DNA of 64,000 nucleotides from contig NC_092872.1 of assembly GCF_028372415.1 (NCBI RefSeq), positions 9,864,001 to 9,928,000 on the forward strand, read 5' to 3'. Below are positions 34,901 to 41,900 of this stretch, piece by piece. Source of the stretch: Notamacropus eugenii (lineage: Eukaryota > Chordata > Mammalia > Diprotodontia > Macropodidae). Position 1 is the stretch's first letter; every line of letters starts with the position of its first letter. The notes under the pieces were generated by a model that made no database searches, was not told where the DNA came from, and saw nothing but the letters and a program-made list of their open reading frames with translations. Position numbers and translations under genes: made by a program.

Positions 34901-37306
34901 CCTTTGCTGTGAGATCTGGCTGTTTTTCAGCTGGCTTTGCTTAAGTGTTTCTCATGTTAGGATTTGGTCAATTTCATGTCGAGGAGGATTTCATTTGGTA
35001 GAATTCCTGTTAAGGGAGGATTTGGGGGGCCAGGAATTGGTTAAAGGGAAATAATTTTGGTGTAAAAGCAAAGGCCAAAAGTAAAACTTTAACAAATAAC
35101 AAGCTATAGCTTTGCATGGCAAAGGCAGTACATTTTTCAGCACTGTGTTCTTTTATCCAAAAATGGAAGTAACACAAGTTTATTCAATACCAGCCTTAAC
35201 CCTCTCACTGCCCCAATGACCACCGCGACCAACTCAGCTCAGGAGAAAAGAAAAGATGGCATTTCTTTTACAAAAAAGGTTTTCCTTGTTGTTCCTACAT
35301 CAGATTTAAGGGACTAGGTTAGAGGAGGAACTGAGAAAGAAGAAGAAATTCCTTTTAATTCATTTTTCAATCTATTCCCTTTTCAACTTCTCTTCCCAAT
35401 CACTAAACTATTTTTGTGAATTTCCCAGCTTTAAGGTGTGGATGAATGGGTCAGAGGAGTGAGGCCGGGCATGCAAAACATGGCCAAATTCACATTAAAC
35501 CAAACCAACCACCAAATAAGGACATGGCTAACCTTGTATCTCTAACCCAGTCTCTCCCTAGGGCTTCAGTTCTGAATCTCCAACTGTCCACAAGACATCT
35601 TTACCTGAATTTGCTACCAGCATGTACAAGTTAATATGGCCCAAAGTGAGTTTGGTCTCTGTCCCCTAAAACCTCTCTTTAGTTGACTCCTCTACCTCTG
35701 TTGTTGGTATTTCAGTCTTCCCAATTCCCCAAACTCAAATCCTTGGAGTTCCTTTCAGCTTTTCCCTATACCTCTTCCTCCATATCTAATATATTTCTTG
35801 CCTCTATACCCTCTTCTCCACTCTTGCTGGTACTACCCTTGTTCAGGCTCTGTCCCTTCTTACCTAAACTACTGTAAGCATCTAACTGGATGCTGCCTCC
35901 ATTATCTTCTTCCCTTCAGACTACAGGGGAAAAAATTACACAAATGAAGTGCAAATAAAAGCACTTTGTAAACTGCTTTAATTGGTGTTATAAAAAGCCT
36001 TGATTGTAGCATCTGTAGGCCTTCACTATCTGGCATCTCAACACCCTTCTCACAAATTTTAGCCTCTCTTAGTTTTCCTAATATTCTTGGAATGGACAGA
36101 CTCTCCATCCCTCTCTTCCTTTTGAATTCTCCTTCTGTCTTCAAGGTCCATCTCAGGTTTCAATTCCTAAAGGTCTCCGGTCTCCTGCTCTGCTCATCCA
36201 GGTCACAGGAAAGTCTCCTCGTATTTCTTACAGCCCTTGGCCTGAGCGCTTACATTGTATCAACTATTGCTGTAACATTGTATCAACTATTGCTGCATTT
36301 ACAGGGGCTCTAACAGACGCGGGGAAGCAGACAGGGTCTGTCAGCCCTGCCCTGGACCATGCGAAAACTGGCTGCAGGAGCTGAGAATGTTTCACCTGGA
36401 GGGACCGCTGGGGCAGCCGTGACAGCTCTTTTCGGTGGTGAAAGGATACAGTCAGGAAGGGGCAGTTGGCTCTGTTTGATCTCTGAGGGCAGAACCGGGC
36501 ACAACGGGCAGAAGCTGTCCCAGCACATTCGGCCTTGGCACTGGGAGGCACATTCTAGTAGGAAGAGCTATCCAAGAGTAGAGCTGGGGACCTGGTGCAG
36601 TGGCCCCACCGCGCTGAAGGCCCTCGAGCAAAGAAGGGGCCTGCCGCTGACCACGGACTAGATGCCGCCCCAGTCCTGGCTCACACAGGACACTTAGTTA
36701 CCACGAGCTGAACTGAATCTTTCCCAATGTAACAACCACGGGGCAAAGCAAGACTTAGAGGAACTTCCTCGGGTTAAATTCAGCAGAGATGTGGGCCCTC
36801 TGAACAACAGAAACTAAGCGAATTAAGTCAGTTTCATTCTCCCTCCTGTGCCCAGGGCACAGGGCAGCGCTGGGGTACACAGCAGGCGCTTCATGCATGC
36901 ATGCTGATTCTCCAAGACCACCTCGGTTCGGAGCCGCACAGATCGCTCACAGCGCCGGGGCCGGACGGCAGGACGACCACCCCCAAGGGCTCCTTCACCA
37001 GCCCCCGCCCTCGGACCCGTGGCCGCTCGGCCGGTCACGTCGGGCCCCCAGCCGCGGCTCCCTGAGCCCCGCGGGCGCGCGTGTCCCCTCCCGGCTCCCG
37101 TCCTCGGGGTCCCTCCACTGCCCCTGCCCGGCCCTTCCCGGCTCCGGGAAGCGGCGGGAGGGCACAGGAGACCCGCCGGTGTCCGGACGTCCATCCCCGC
37201 CCGCGTCGCTCGCGGCCTCACCTGCCGCCCGGGCTCCCACGGTGGAGGCGGAGGCCGCCGCTCTTCCCGCTGCTGCAGCCAGCTTCGGCCAGACGCGCCA
37301 GCTCAT
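7871..37306 (-). CDS. GUK1: Guanylate kinase, 8 coding exons (genomic span)
   Basis: Guanylate kinase transfers phosphate from ATP to GMP (or dGMP) to give GDP, and is needed for GMP salvage and activation of nucleoside drugs. Coding exons read on the minus strand are 37306-37222, 25720-25607, 23452-23411, 22398-22302, 12784-12646, 11484-11400, 8341-8256 and 7906-7871. All junctions are GT/AG and phases match throughout. Starting at the ATG at 25718 gives 198 residues, close to the 197 I recall for human. The P-loop GPSGAGKS is at residues 11-18. The GMP-binding residues expected by homology (S37, R41, R44, Y53, E72, Y81) and the core motif LDIDLQG are present. Starting at 37306 adds 29 in-frame residues resembling a mitochondrial presequence. 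The exon structure and residues are seen; the function follows from the family; use of the long form is inferred. Confidence 0.96.
8256..8341 (-). CDS. GUK1: GUK1 coding exon 7
   Basis: The exon runs from acceptor ttccag to donor gtgagg. It encodes [20 protein letters not shown] and then LMLRKVLAE. The [10 protein letters not shown] stretch matches the C-terminal base-binding segment of mammalian guanylate kinases. It ends in phase 0. Confidence 0.95.
8580..8705 (+). repeat. MIR SINE 3' half
   Basis: tctcaatttccttggctcga, then agggctgtggtgaggaaaga in GUK1 intron 6. Confidence 0.6.
8799..9098. mobile_element. hAT-like nonautonomous DNA transposon (MITE)
   Basis: The left end cagggtttcttaaact and the right end agtttaagaatcgttgccct form imperfect terminal inverted repeats. 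The interior has no transposase. It sits in GUK1 intron 6 beside an L2 fragment. Confidence 0.6.
9099..9665 (+). repeat. L2 LINE, 3' half
   Basis: L2 order is visible: ctccagactttcagcggct-like start, then tcaaagcccagctgagatgc and a closing gtaggtgtttaatcaaagtt. It carries an internal 43-bp tandem duplication. Confidence 0.7.
9125..9200. repeat. 43-bp tandem duplication inside L2
   Basis: A 33-bp block beginning catcacttctctcctcagac occurs identically at 9125-9157 and 9168-9200. The intervening bases also align (ataacggacca / atacggacccc). Confidence 0.93.
9835..9866. repeat. 16-bp tandem duplication
   Basis: atccgcctcacccctt occurs twice head-to-tail. Confidence 0.9.
9945..10110 (+). repeat. 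L2 LINE 3' end
   Basis: aactccttgaggtcagggat, then ttggtgcctagcatgcagca. Confidence 0.7.
10330..10495 (-). repeat. MIR SINE, reverse
   Basis: ttctacatgaggaagatgaa, then gtccaagatcacacgagtgc; diverged. Confidence 0.55.
10820..11045 (-). repeat. MIR SINE, reverse, near full length
   Basis: catccccattttatggctaa, then tgacttgcccaaggtcacac. Confidence 0.8.
11095..11215 (-). repeat. MIR SINE fragment, reverse
   Basis: atgatctaaccccctcattt, then ggagcctagagagtaacagt. Confidence 0.55.
11400..11484 (-). CDS. GUK1: GUK1 coding exon 6 (ATP-lid Arg region)
   Basis: The exon follows acceptor tttcag and ends AGCA/gtgagt. It encodes [19 protein letters not shown], followed by a run of five Ala and DMES. 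The RLRxR and Q/VKRL region contributes Arg residues to ATP binding in this family. The Ala run is slightly more homogeneous than the human AAAQAD segment as I recall it. Confidence 0.94.
11780..11912 (+). repeat. MIR/Ther SINE fragment
   Basis: gacacagagtcagaaagatc, then gggttcacatctggcctcag and a tail cctctcctagctctaaag. Confidence 0.6.
11982..12000 (+). repeat. Interstitial telomere-like repeat, about 3 TTAGGG units
   Basis: gggttagggttagggttag, 19 nt with no mismatch, in GUK1 intron 5. Confidence 0.95.
12470..12483 (-). repeat. Interstitial telomere-like repeat, about 2 CCCTAA units
   Basis: cctaaccctaaccc, opposite in orientation to the motif at 11982-12000 and 470 nt away. Confidence 0.95.
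12646..12784 (-). CDS. GUK1: GUK1 coding exon 5 (core, DIDLQG motif)
   Basis: The exon of 139 nt runs from acceptor ctccag to donor gtatgc. It encodes residues 84-130, including [19 protein letters not shown], the conserved core strand of guanylate kinases, and [14 protein letters not shown]. It ends in phase 0. Confidence 0.96.
12965..13075 (+). repeat. MIR SINE fragment
   Basis: gaatctgtaaccttggatga, then cccataaaatggggatagga. Confidence 0.65.
13085..13315 (-). repeat. MIR SINE, reverse
   Basis: ccaaagttcacaaaatgctt, then cttcacagatgaggaaattg and ctaagatcacgctgtcagtg. Confidence 0.7.
13664..13853 (-). repeat. Mar1-type CORE-SINE, reverse
   Basis: ggtttccttggcaaagatac, then ttgcccagggtcactcaggt. 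It is preceded by an L2-like tail (tgtgtctctagcatctagta). Confidence 0.85.
14100..14600 (+). repeat. L2 LINE 3' half
   Basis: Blocks like ctcctcagcctggcattcag, the Ile/Phe-rich remnants and tttcaagcttaaatgctgct follow L2 order. Confidence 0.7.
14601..16150. other. GUK1 intron 4, mostly unclassified
   Basis: An L2-like 3' tail may lie near 15720-15870 (..tacttaataagtgcttttt). Otherwise no repeat or gene was recognised. Open frames here have no family features. Confidence 0.4.
16180..16365 (+). repeat. Ther/MIR SINE
   Basis: ctcccaggctcagtttcctc, then ggttgaactggacaatccct and cagctctttccagctctaaa. Confidence 0.75.
16860..17005 (+). repeat. MIR SINE fragment
   Basis: ctgagtctcagttttctcat, then ctatataatggggataatgg. 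Confidence 0.75.
17038..17155 (-). repeat. MIR SINE fragment, reverse
   Basis: aacaactccattttacagaa, then ggaaaatcgagactagaacc. Confidence 0.5.
17260..17695 (+). repeat. L2 LINE 3' half
   Basis: The order of coding-strand blocks around gttcatgctgttttcttgtt, tcctttaaagccaaactcag and caaaaccttccctggccc is typical of L2. Confidence 0.72.
20040..20153. repeat. Imperfect TG/TA-rich tract
   Basis: Interrupted gtgtatatg and atatgtg units inside the 3' region of the HAL1-like element. Confidence 0.75.
20164..20182. repeat. Poly(G) tract of 19
   Basis: Nineteen consecutive G residues, right after the TG-rich tract. Confidence 0.95.
20640..20905 (-). repeat. CR1/L3-clade LINE fragment, reverse
   Basis: agacacactccagcttgtct, then cagctgtggtgcccagatcc and aagatactacacttctcttg form the antisense 3' region of CR1-clade LINEs. 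Confidence 0.7.
20956..21185. repeat. Long impure polypyrimidine tract
   Basis: About 230 nt of almost pure C/T on the plus strand with tctc and cttcc units, in GUK1 intron 4 (purine strand in the GUK1 transcript). Confidence 0.9.
21700..21850 (+). repeat. Ancient interspersed repeat (TTAAGTGCCTACTATGTGCC type)
   Basis: atcaataagcacttttcaag, then aacggtccctgctctcaaga. Family not named. Confidence 0.45.
22302..22398 (-). CDS. GUK1: GUK1 coding exon 4 (GMP-binding lid region)
   Basis: The exon starts after acceptor ttccag and ends ACAAG/gtaggc. It encodes D52 to T83 plus two bases of Ser84, with the runs [13 protein letters not shown] and [12 protein letters not shown]. The guanine-contacting residues Y53, E72 and Y81 are kept. 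Residue 54 is His where I recall Tyr in human. Confidence 0.95.
22640..22745 (+). repeat. MIR/SINE fragment
   Basis: gagtgctggattaggagtcg, then caagcctgccacttgttctc. Confidence 0.5.
22795..22990 (+). repeat. MIR/SINE fragment
   Basis: gaatgctggattaagtcagg, then aggcttgagttcaagaccca. Confidence 0.5.
23411..23452 (-). CDS. GUK1: GUK1 coding exon 3 (42 nt)
   Basis: This short exon follows acceptor ttgcag and encodes the rest of His38 and [13 protein letters not shown], ending one base into the next Asp codon. It carries the GMP-phosphate-binding Arg residues (R41 and R44). The donor is gtcggt, weaker than its neighbours. Phase agrees with exons 2 and 4. Confidence 0.94.
23605..23770 (+). repeat. 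MIR/Ther SINE
   Basis: tgaaggaatcaggagacctg, then ctaatactggctcatattaa and gatgaagtcatttctaaggt. Confidence 0.65.
24546..24823 (-). repeat. MIR SINE, reverse, near full length
   Basis: The full reversed order is visible: gctctaaagtttgcacaatg, tatccccatttcagagatgg, ttaagtggcttgcccagcca and ttctacccactacactacct. Confidence 0.85.
25607..25720 (-). CDS. GUK1: GUK1 coding exon 2 (P-loop; start of the cytosolic form)
   Basis: The exon follows a long polypyrimidine tract ending in ctag, has two bases and then ATG at 25718. It encodes residues 1-37, including the Walker A loop GPSGAGKS that binds ATP phosphates, and ends FGFSVS plus the first base of His. The donor is gtgagt. The Met at 25718 is the start of the standard 198-residue protein. 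Confidence 0.95.
25721..25950 (-). repeat. About 220-nt polypyrimidine tract abutting GUK1 exon 2
   Basis: On the plus strand the stretch is almost all purine (ggaggg, gaagg, gagagaag units). In the GUK1 transcript it is an unusually long C/U tract running directly into the exon 2 acceptor. Confidence 0.92.
26440..26900 (+). repeat. L2 LINE 3' half
   Basis: It starts near ctccagcctaccttgctctt and ends cctagcacaggagatactta plus atgtttgttgagtt. Confidence 0.72.
27480..27645 (+). repeat. L2 LINE 3' end
   Basis: catttaaggttgtctaatat, then gaacttggtatatgtttaat plus aaatgtttgt. Confidence 0.65.
27740..27940 (-). repeat. MIR SINE, reverse
   Basis: gagccagaaggggccttcag, then acaaagaaagaaactgagat. 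Confidence 0.7.
27941..28740. other. GUK1 intron 1, no recognised feature
   Basis: A weak match to the unnamed ancient repeat may occur at 28390-28560. A hydrophobic 91-codon minus-strand frame (28015-28290) has no family support. Confidence 0.35.
28870..29030 (-). repeat. MIR SINE, reverse
   Basis: ccaggtatggaaacatcggc, then ggatctgaccaaagtctcag. Confidence 0.5.
29440..29900 (+). repeat. L2 LINE 3' half
   Basis: atgctcaagaatgcctaccc, then ctttcaaggcccagcttaaa and agaagccttccctgaccatc. Confidence 0.75.
30285..30475 (+). repeat. Ther/MIR SINE
   Basis: gcaagtcatttaaccttgac, then aatgagggactggactcaac and ttcagctctaaatctgtgat. Confidence 0.75.
30615..30740 (+). repeat. L2 LINE 3' end fragment
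   Basis: tagatcaccaactccttgag, then ggcaggaggcaggctctttg. Confidence 0.6.
31161..32269 (+). mobile_element. 5'-truncated L1 with perfect 17-bp target-site duplications
   Basis: aaaaagggacatcacag occurs at 31161-31177 and 32253-32269. Between them lies the end of L1 ORF2 (frames matching [15 protein letters not shown]-type residues, interrupted), the L1 3' UTR and an A-rich end. The insert is about 1.07 kb, starts in the ORF2 C-terminal region and is on the strand opposite to GUK1 transcription. Confidence 0.93.
32270..33175. other. GUK1 intron 1, no recognised feature
   Basis: No repeat signature or coding potential was recognised. Confidence 0.35.
33180..33575 (+). repeat. L2 LINE 3' half
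   Basis: tcaaggctcaacttatatgg, then catgaagccttacctgatct and aatgtttgttgaattaat at the end. Confidence 0.75.
33850..34010 (+). repeat. Ancient interspersed repeat (TTAAGTGCCTACTATGTGCC type)
   Basis: ttacaatgtgccaggcacag, then atagtccctgcccttggaaa. Confidence 0.55.
34360..34520 (-). repeat. MIR SINE, reverse
   Basis: ctgtagctggaaaggacctt, then taacccacttacccaaggtc. Confidence 0.65.
34521..35685. other. GUK1 intron 1, no recognised feature
   Basis: No convincing repeat or gene was seen. Confidence 0.35.
35690..36245 (+). repeat. L2 LINE 3' half
   Basis: Blocks tcttacctaaactactgtaa, tctaactggatgctgcctcc and ttcaaggtccatctcaggtt follow L2 order. Confidence 0.7.
36252..36295. repeat. 21-bp direct repeat, period 23
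   Basis: A 21-nt block beginning acattgtatcaactattgct occurs at 36252-36272 and 36275-36295. Confidence 0.93.
36330..36665 (+). repeat. CR1/L3-clade LINE 3' end
   Basis: ggagctgagaatgtttcacc, then ctctgagggcagaaccgggc and cagaagctgtcc follow CR1 3' order just outside the CpG island. Confidence 0.55.
37222..37306 (-). CDS. GUK1: GUK1 alternative first coding exon, likely mitochondrial presequence
   Basis: An ATG at 37306 opens 28 codons plus one base, ending at a donor that reads GGCAG/gtgagg. Exon 2 starts GG ATG, so the join gives a Gly codon and stays in frame into the GUK1 body. The extension starts [20 protein letters not shown]. It has three Arg and one Lys, no acidic residues and many Ala/Ser, as expected of a matrix-targeting presequence. 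As I recall, human GUK1 has a longer isoform whose extension also ends in Gly just before the usual Met. The exon is in the CpG island, so it may be the 5' exon of most transcripts. Which ATG is used is not shown by the sequence. Confidence 0.8.
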
Positions 37307-37429
37307 GAAGGCGGCCCCCAGGCGGAGTGCGGCCCCGCCCCCTGCGGCGGGCCCCGCCCTCCCACGTCATCGCCGCGCGCCGTTGCGAGGCGACACCGAC
37401 GCGACCTTGTGCCCCCGGTGTGCGAGAGA

Positions 37430-37521
37430 GCCTCCGGCCTGCGCAGCCCCCGAGGCCGCGGCTCCCTTTCAGGCGGCCCGCTGAGCGCCTCCCGGACGCC
37501 TCCCGCACCGCGGCCCCGGAG
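37430..37521 (+). other. MRPL55: Probable MRPL55 5' UTR exon
   Basis: A CpG-island segment ends in a good donor (CCGGAG/gtaggt). It lies in the right orientation upstream of the exon carrying the ATG. The 5' edge is arbitrary because the start site cannot be read from sequence. Confidence 0.5.
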
Positions 37522-37905
37522 GTAGGTGGTTCGGCGGCCATCGTCCGCTCTCCTGGCCCGATCCACTCGGGGATGGGCCGGAGACTCGGAGAGAGCCCGG
37601 GACGCCCAGGGCCGATCGGGTCCCAGCCCCGCCGACCTTCGCGGGGGGCGGGGGGAGGGCGGCGGACGGAAGGCTGCCCGAGCCCTCGCAGGACCCCGGC
37701 CTTGGCGTCCTCCTGGGCCCTCGGGCCGCCGCAAGGCTCGTGTCACCTTAGCCAGGTCACTTCCAGTACCCCAAGCACCCTAGAAGCTTTTCTCCTCGTG
37801 GGCTTCCCGGCTTCTAGAGCCCCGCTCCTCCGGGAGCCCCGGAGGCCCCTGTGCCCTTCCCCTCCCCCCCCGGAGCCCCTGGAGGAGTTCTGCCCCCTCC
37901 CCGCA

Positions 37906-37927
37906 CCCCCCCCCCCCCCCCCCCCCC
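37906..37927. repeat. Poly(C) tract of 22
   Basis: Twenty-two consecutive C residues about 385 nt downstream of the presumed MRPL55 5' exon. Confidence 0.95.
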
Positions 37928-38297
37928 GCCCCGGCCGTTCGCTGTCTCTGCCCCGGCCCCTCGTGCCTCCTGGAGGGCGGGGGCTGGTTCATTTTTGTCT
38001 GCCTGCTGAACCCCCGGCCCCGCCTAGAGCACGTGGGTACCTGAAGTATGCAGTTAATAGAACGTGCCTGGCGTGTGTAGATACGTAATACAGACAGTAG
38101 GCAGACTCCTGTTTGTCTGTTTTGAGGGGCATGAATGGGGAGTTCCTCTGTCCACCAAGATCAGCCTCTTCTCCACAGCTTCATACCTCCCGTCGTGGCC
38201 GGCGGCACGCAGAGTTTAAGTGACTCGGGTCAGAGGCAGAATTTGAACTCACATCTTTCTGTCTCCAGAACAGTTGAGTTAAATTGAATTTCTAAGA

Positions 38298-38497
38298 CAG
38301 GGATTCTTAACTTTTTTTGTGTCATGGATCTTTTGCATTCTGGGTGAAGCATATATATACCTTTTCTCAGAATAATTTTTAAAAATCATTTATAGTTAAA
38401 AGACATGTTAAATTTCAATGAGAGATTATTGAAAATGAAGATGCAGTTTATTTTTTTTTCCCTATTCAGAATCACAGACCCCAGGTTAAGAACCCTT
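38298..38497. mobile_element. hAT-like MITE
   Basis: The left end cagggattcttaactttttt and the right end ccaggttaagaacccttatt are imperfect inverted repeats. There is no coding capacity. It sits upstream of the MRPL55 exon with the ATG. Confidence 0.65.
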
Positions 38498-38845
38498 ATT
38501 CTAGGGCCCAGTTTCCTTATTTCTAAAACGATGGATTTAGATTAGATGGCCCCTCGCAACCCTAAAATCCTGCTTCTCTGTCAGTTTATGCCCTTTGAGC
38601 CCCCTGAAAATTTGGTGGTACCTTAATAACATTCCAATCAGTGTTTCCCAAGCTACCTAATAAATGAGTTTAGTCAAGATTCTGGGAGAGTCTGACCCCT
38701 AGCCTAACAGCTGTACGACTGAAAAGGGTTAGGGGGTGGGGAAGAGAGGGTTGGGAATGGGAGTTGTTTTATGGTTTTTTAAATAGAGGCAATTTTAAAA
38801 GAATGACTCAGCTAAAAATAGATGTCTCGTTTTGTTGCGCTGCAG

Positions 38846-38985
38846 GTTGTACACAGTGTACATCCATTAATATTTTGGCCTTGGATGTGATGAGGCTCAG
38901 TTGACAGCTGTGTGAAGACAGCCTGCATCTCACCAGCTACTCCAGGCATACCAGGGGTGAGAATGGCAGCTGTAAGAGTGATTGG
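38846..38985 (+). CDS. MRPL55: MRPL55 first coding exon (only 23 coding nt, 38963-38985)
   Basis: ATG at 38963 encodes MAAVRVI plus two bases of Gly, then donor gtaagc. The 5' edge is inferred: the best acceptor is the pyrimidine-rich tract ending gctgcag at 38845. If so, the exon carries two tiny upstream ORFs (ATG-TGA near 38886 and a five-codon ORF right after it). Acceptors nearer the ATG (..accag, ..ctccag, ..taccag) are possible but have poorer pyrimidine tracts. Confidence 0.75.
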
Positions 38986-41900
38986 GTAAGCACAAAGCTC
39001 TGGCATTACAGGGGTACTAAACCATGGACAAGTACTTCCTTTTCCATAGTTACCTGTCTTTGTTAATTATTCAGAAAATGTTCTATACTTAGCCTTCCAC
39101 TGTTAGAACAACTGAATAACCATGGTGGCTCACATCTAAAGTCTGAAGAATACTTTCTGTATAATGCCCTAGTGAAGTGTGAGTAAACCTCATCTCAGAG
39201 AAGGGAAGGCCCTTGTCGGTAGTCACACAGCTTACCACATGGAAGAATCAGGGTTCAGCCCATGGCTTCTGACTGCTAGTCCAGTGTCCTTCTCCTTCCC
39301 TACATGAACATACCGCTCCTCTAGTACAAGTTTACTCACTCCTTCAGAGGCATTTCATATTCCTTTACTCATGCTGTTTGCAGCATGCCACTGCCTTTTT
39401 CTTTGTCTGAGTCCTAAATGTGAGTTACAAAGGCCCAATAGGTATCCTCATCGACTGCAGCTTTTTGCTCCCCTGAATTATATCTCTGGCTACTTGTTAA
39501 CTCATATTTTAAAGTTTTTTTTAATGTGTTTATATCTTACCTCTCCTGCCAGAAATTTAGGTCTTCCAGGGTAGGGACTATGTCTTACGGATTTGTTTGT
39601 GTCCACCACAATACTGCATATATTAGGCACTCAGATTTATTAGTTGAGTGGGAAAAAACAACTTGCAGAATCAGTCAGAATCAGATGGCAGTTTCAGAGA
39701 CATTTAAAGACTTTTAAAACTTTTCTTTTTGTTATCCCATGGGTAACTTGGAGAGTCTTTGAAAATGCCAGGTGTTGGATATGTTGAGAAGGTCTTTGGA
39801 AACCAAAGAAAGATGTGTCACTTTAACCAGTCAGTCTTTTAAATCCTTGCATTACCACTCTTCCTACTTACACCTTCCCTTGAGTGTCAAGCAAGTATAG
39901 TCATAATTCCACACCAAGAAAATGAGTAAACACTAGGACTTTAAAAGAAAACTTTTTTAATTGCTTCAGAATCTCTGTAACATCAGGTGTGCTCAGTAAT
40001 GCCCTGCATCTTATTAATATCCCTGGGGATTAATGCAGCTTAACTTTATCCTTTACCAAAATAGCTTCTGTTGAGGTCTGGTTTGTCCGCATACAAAGAC
40101 TTTTATCCTTATTACCCATAAGTAACCCCTAGAAGAGTCAAAAACTAATCACTTTTCATAACTGAATCATTCTAATTTTCCAGTAATGTGGGTTAGTTAG
40201 TTCTGCGTACTTCAATTGACCACACATTTTAAGTGTCATCAGAATCACATTTTGCTAACAGCGAATGTTTAAAAAGAATACTATCCCTTGAGGACACAAT
40301 AATACACTACAGTTTGTCAGTCCAGCATCACTTTAATCAGCACCCCACAGGAGCTCAGTTCTGTCCTATGTATTGTGTGTAAGTAGAAGCCCTGGGCCAG
40401 GAGCTTGCTCCGCCTTCCTTAAAGTCAGAAGACATATCTTCTGAGTTTTTTTTCTTGAATTTCCCTGTCACCGTAGCAGCTTTTTATGGACAGGTCGGTT
40501 TTTGTTTGTTTGTTGGCTCATTTTTATGGCCTGTTTCTTGACTCTGCAGTTTATATTAGTTAGGTTTGGCTAACTTCGAGTTGGGGATTACTGGGCTGAG
40601 CTTCAGTCTTTTATATCCCTCTGCTGTTTTCATGGCTAGGAGTTCTGGTCTGCACTCTGGTCCTCACCTAGGTAGGGCCCCTGCTTCCTTATGACTACGT
40701 CCACTCCTCTCTGCCCTGGAACTGTAACCCGGAACTGGGGAAGGGACAAAGGAACTGCCAAACAGCACCTCTCCCTGTGCCTATCGCTAGCACAGGTGTC
40801 CTCTAGAATCTCTTTCTCACCAGGTGTTCACTCACTTTATTGTCCCTGTGCACTGGTTGCCCCCAGCATCCACCCCAGTGTTCAAAGACCTCTCTTTCTG
40901 TCCTGTGCTTCCCTGGGCTAGAAAAATGACTCACTGTGACTTTTTGTGGGTTGTCCCACTCAGAATTCAGTTTGATGCTTTTTAAAGTTATTTTGAGAAT
41001 TGTACTAGAAAAGCTCTGCAAAAAATACTTTACCTCATTCTGCTATCTTATCTCCTCCTGTCTCTTTCTGAATGAGATTGGAAGATCTGCATTGGAATCC
41101 TAGCTCTGGCAATGACTTGCTGTATGACCTGTACAAATCTCTTTACTTTTCTGAATCTGTTTTCTCATCTATAAAATAGGGATAATAATCTTTGTACCAG
41201 CCACCTGACAAGGCTGTAATAAGGAGGAAAATACTTCGTAAACTTTAAAGTACCATAAAGGGGGTGAGGAGATATTTCTGTAGCTTCAAGGTGGGGAACC
41301 TGCAGCCTCAAGGTCACATGTGGTCCTCTAGGTCCTCACATTCATCCCTTTGACTGAATCCAAACTTCACAGAACAAATCCCTTTGGATTTGTTCTGTAA
41401 AACTTGGACTCAGTCAAAAGGCCTCATCCACGACCTAAAAGGCCACAGGTTCCACACTCCTGCCCTGACCTCTTGGTGAGGATTAAACAGCATTACCTTT
41501 TACATAAATTACATTTACATTTACCATTTACATTGGTGGACATGGCTTTGTCATCTTTCTTGTGTGTAATGTAAATGTTTGATGGTAGTTTCATTGAGTG
41601 AATGAGATCACCCTTGACCATCTGAACCTTTTCCTCTGTAGCTTCCTACAGCAGAATTTAGCGAAGGTCGGCTTTCCCATGTCACATCACCTGCATACGT
41701 CCTCCATCCTGCTCAACTCCAACAGGGCCTCTCTCACTCGAATGCATAGGAAGACTTATGCTCGGTTGTATCCAGTGATGTTGGTCAAGCAAGATGGATC
41801 TACCATTCATATCAGATATAAGGAGCCTCGGCGGATCCTCACAGTAAGAATTGAGCACAAACTCCATTTTAAAAATTGTTTTTATATTAATCCAGAAAAG

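Larger units (their letters stand above)
37222..37521. promoter_or_regulatory. CpG-island bidirectional promoter of GUK1 and MRPL55
   Basis: The island spans roughly 36.95-37.75 kb, very rich in CpG against a CpG-poor background. GUK1 exon 1 leaves on the minus strand (donor at 37221). A plausible MRPL55 5' UTR exon leaves on the plus strand (GGAG/gtaggt, exon end 37521). Between them are GC boxes (ggccccgcccc near 37331-37342 and ggccccgccct at 37350-37360) and a CRE-like cacgtca at 37363-37369. No TATA box is evident. Start sites are inferred. Confidence 0.75.

Noticed and set aside
37327-38088. 253-codon plus-strand open frame in the CpG island
   Set aside because: GC-rich islands lack stops. 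The frame crosses the likely MRPL55 donor and a poly(C) run, and the residues look like no family I know.
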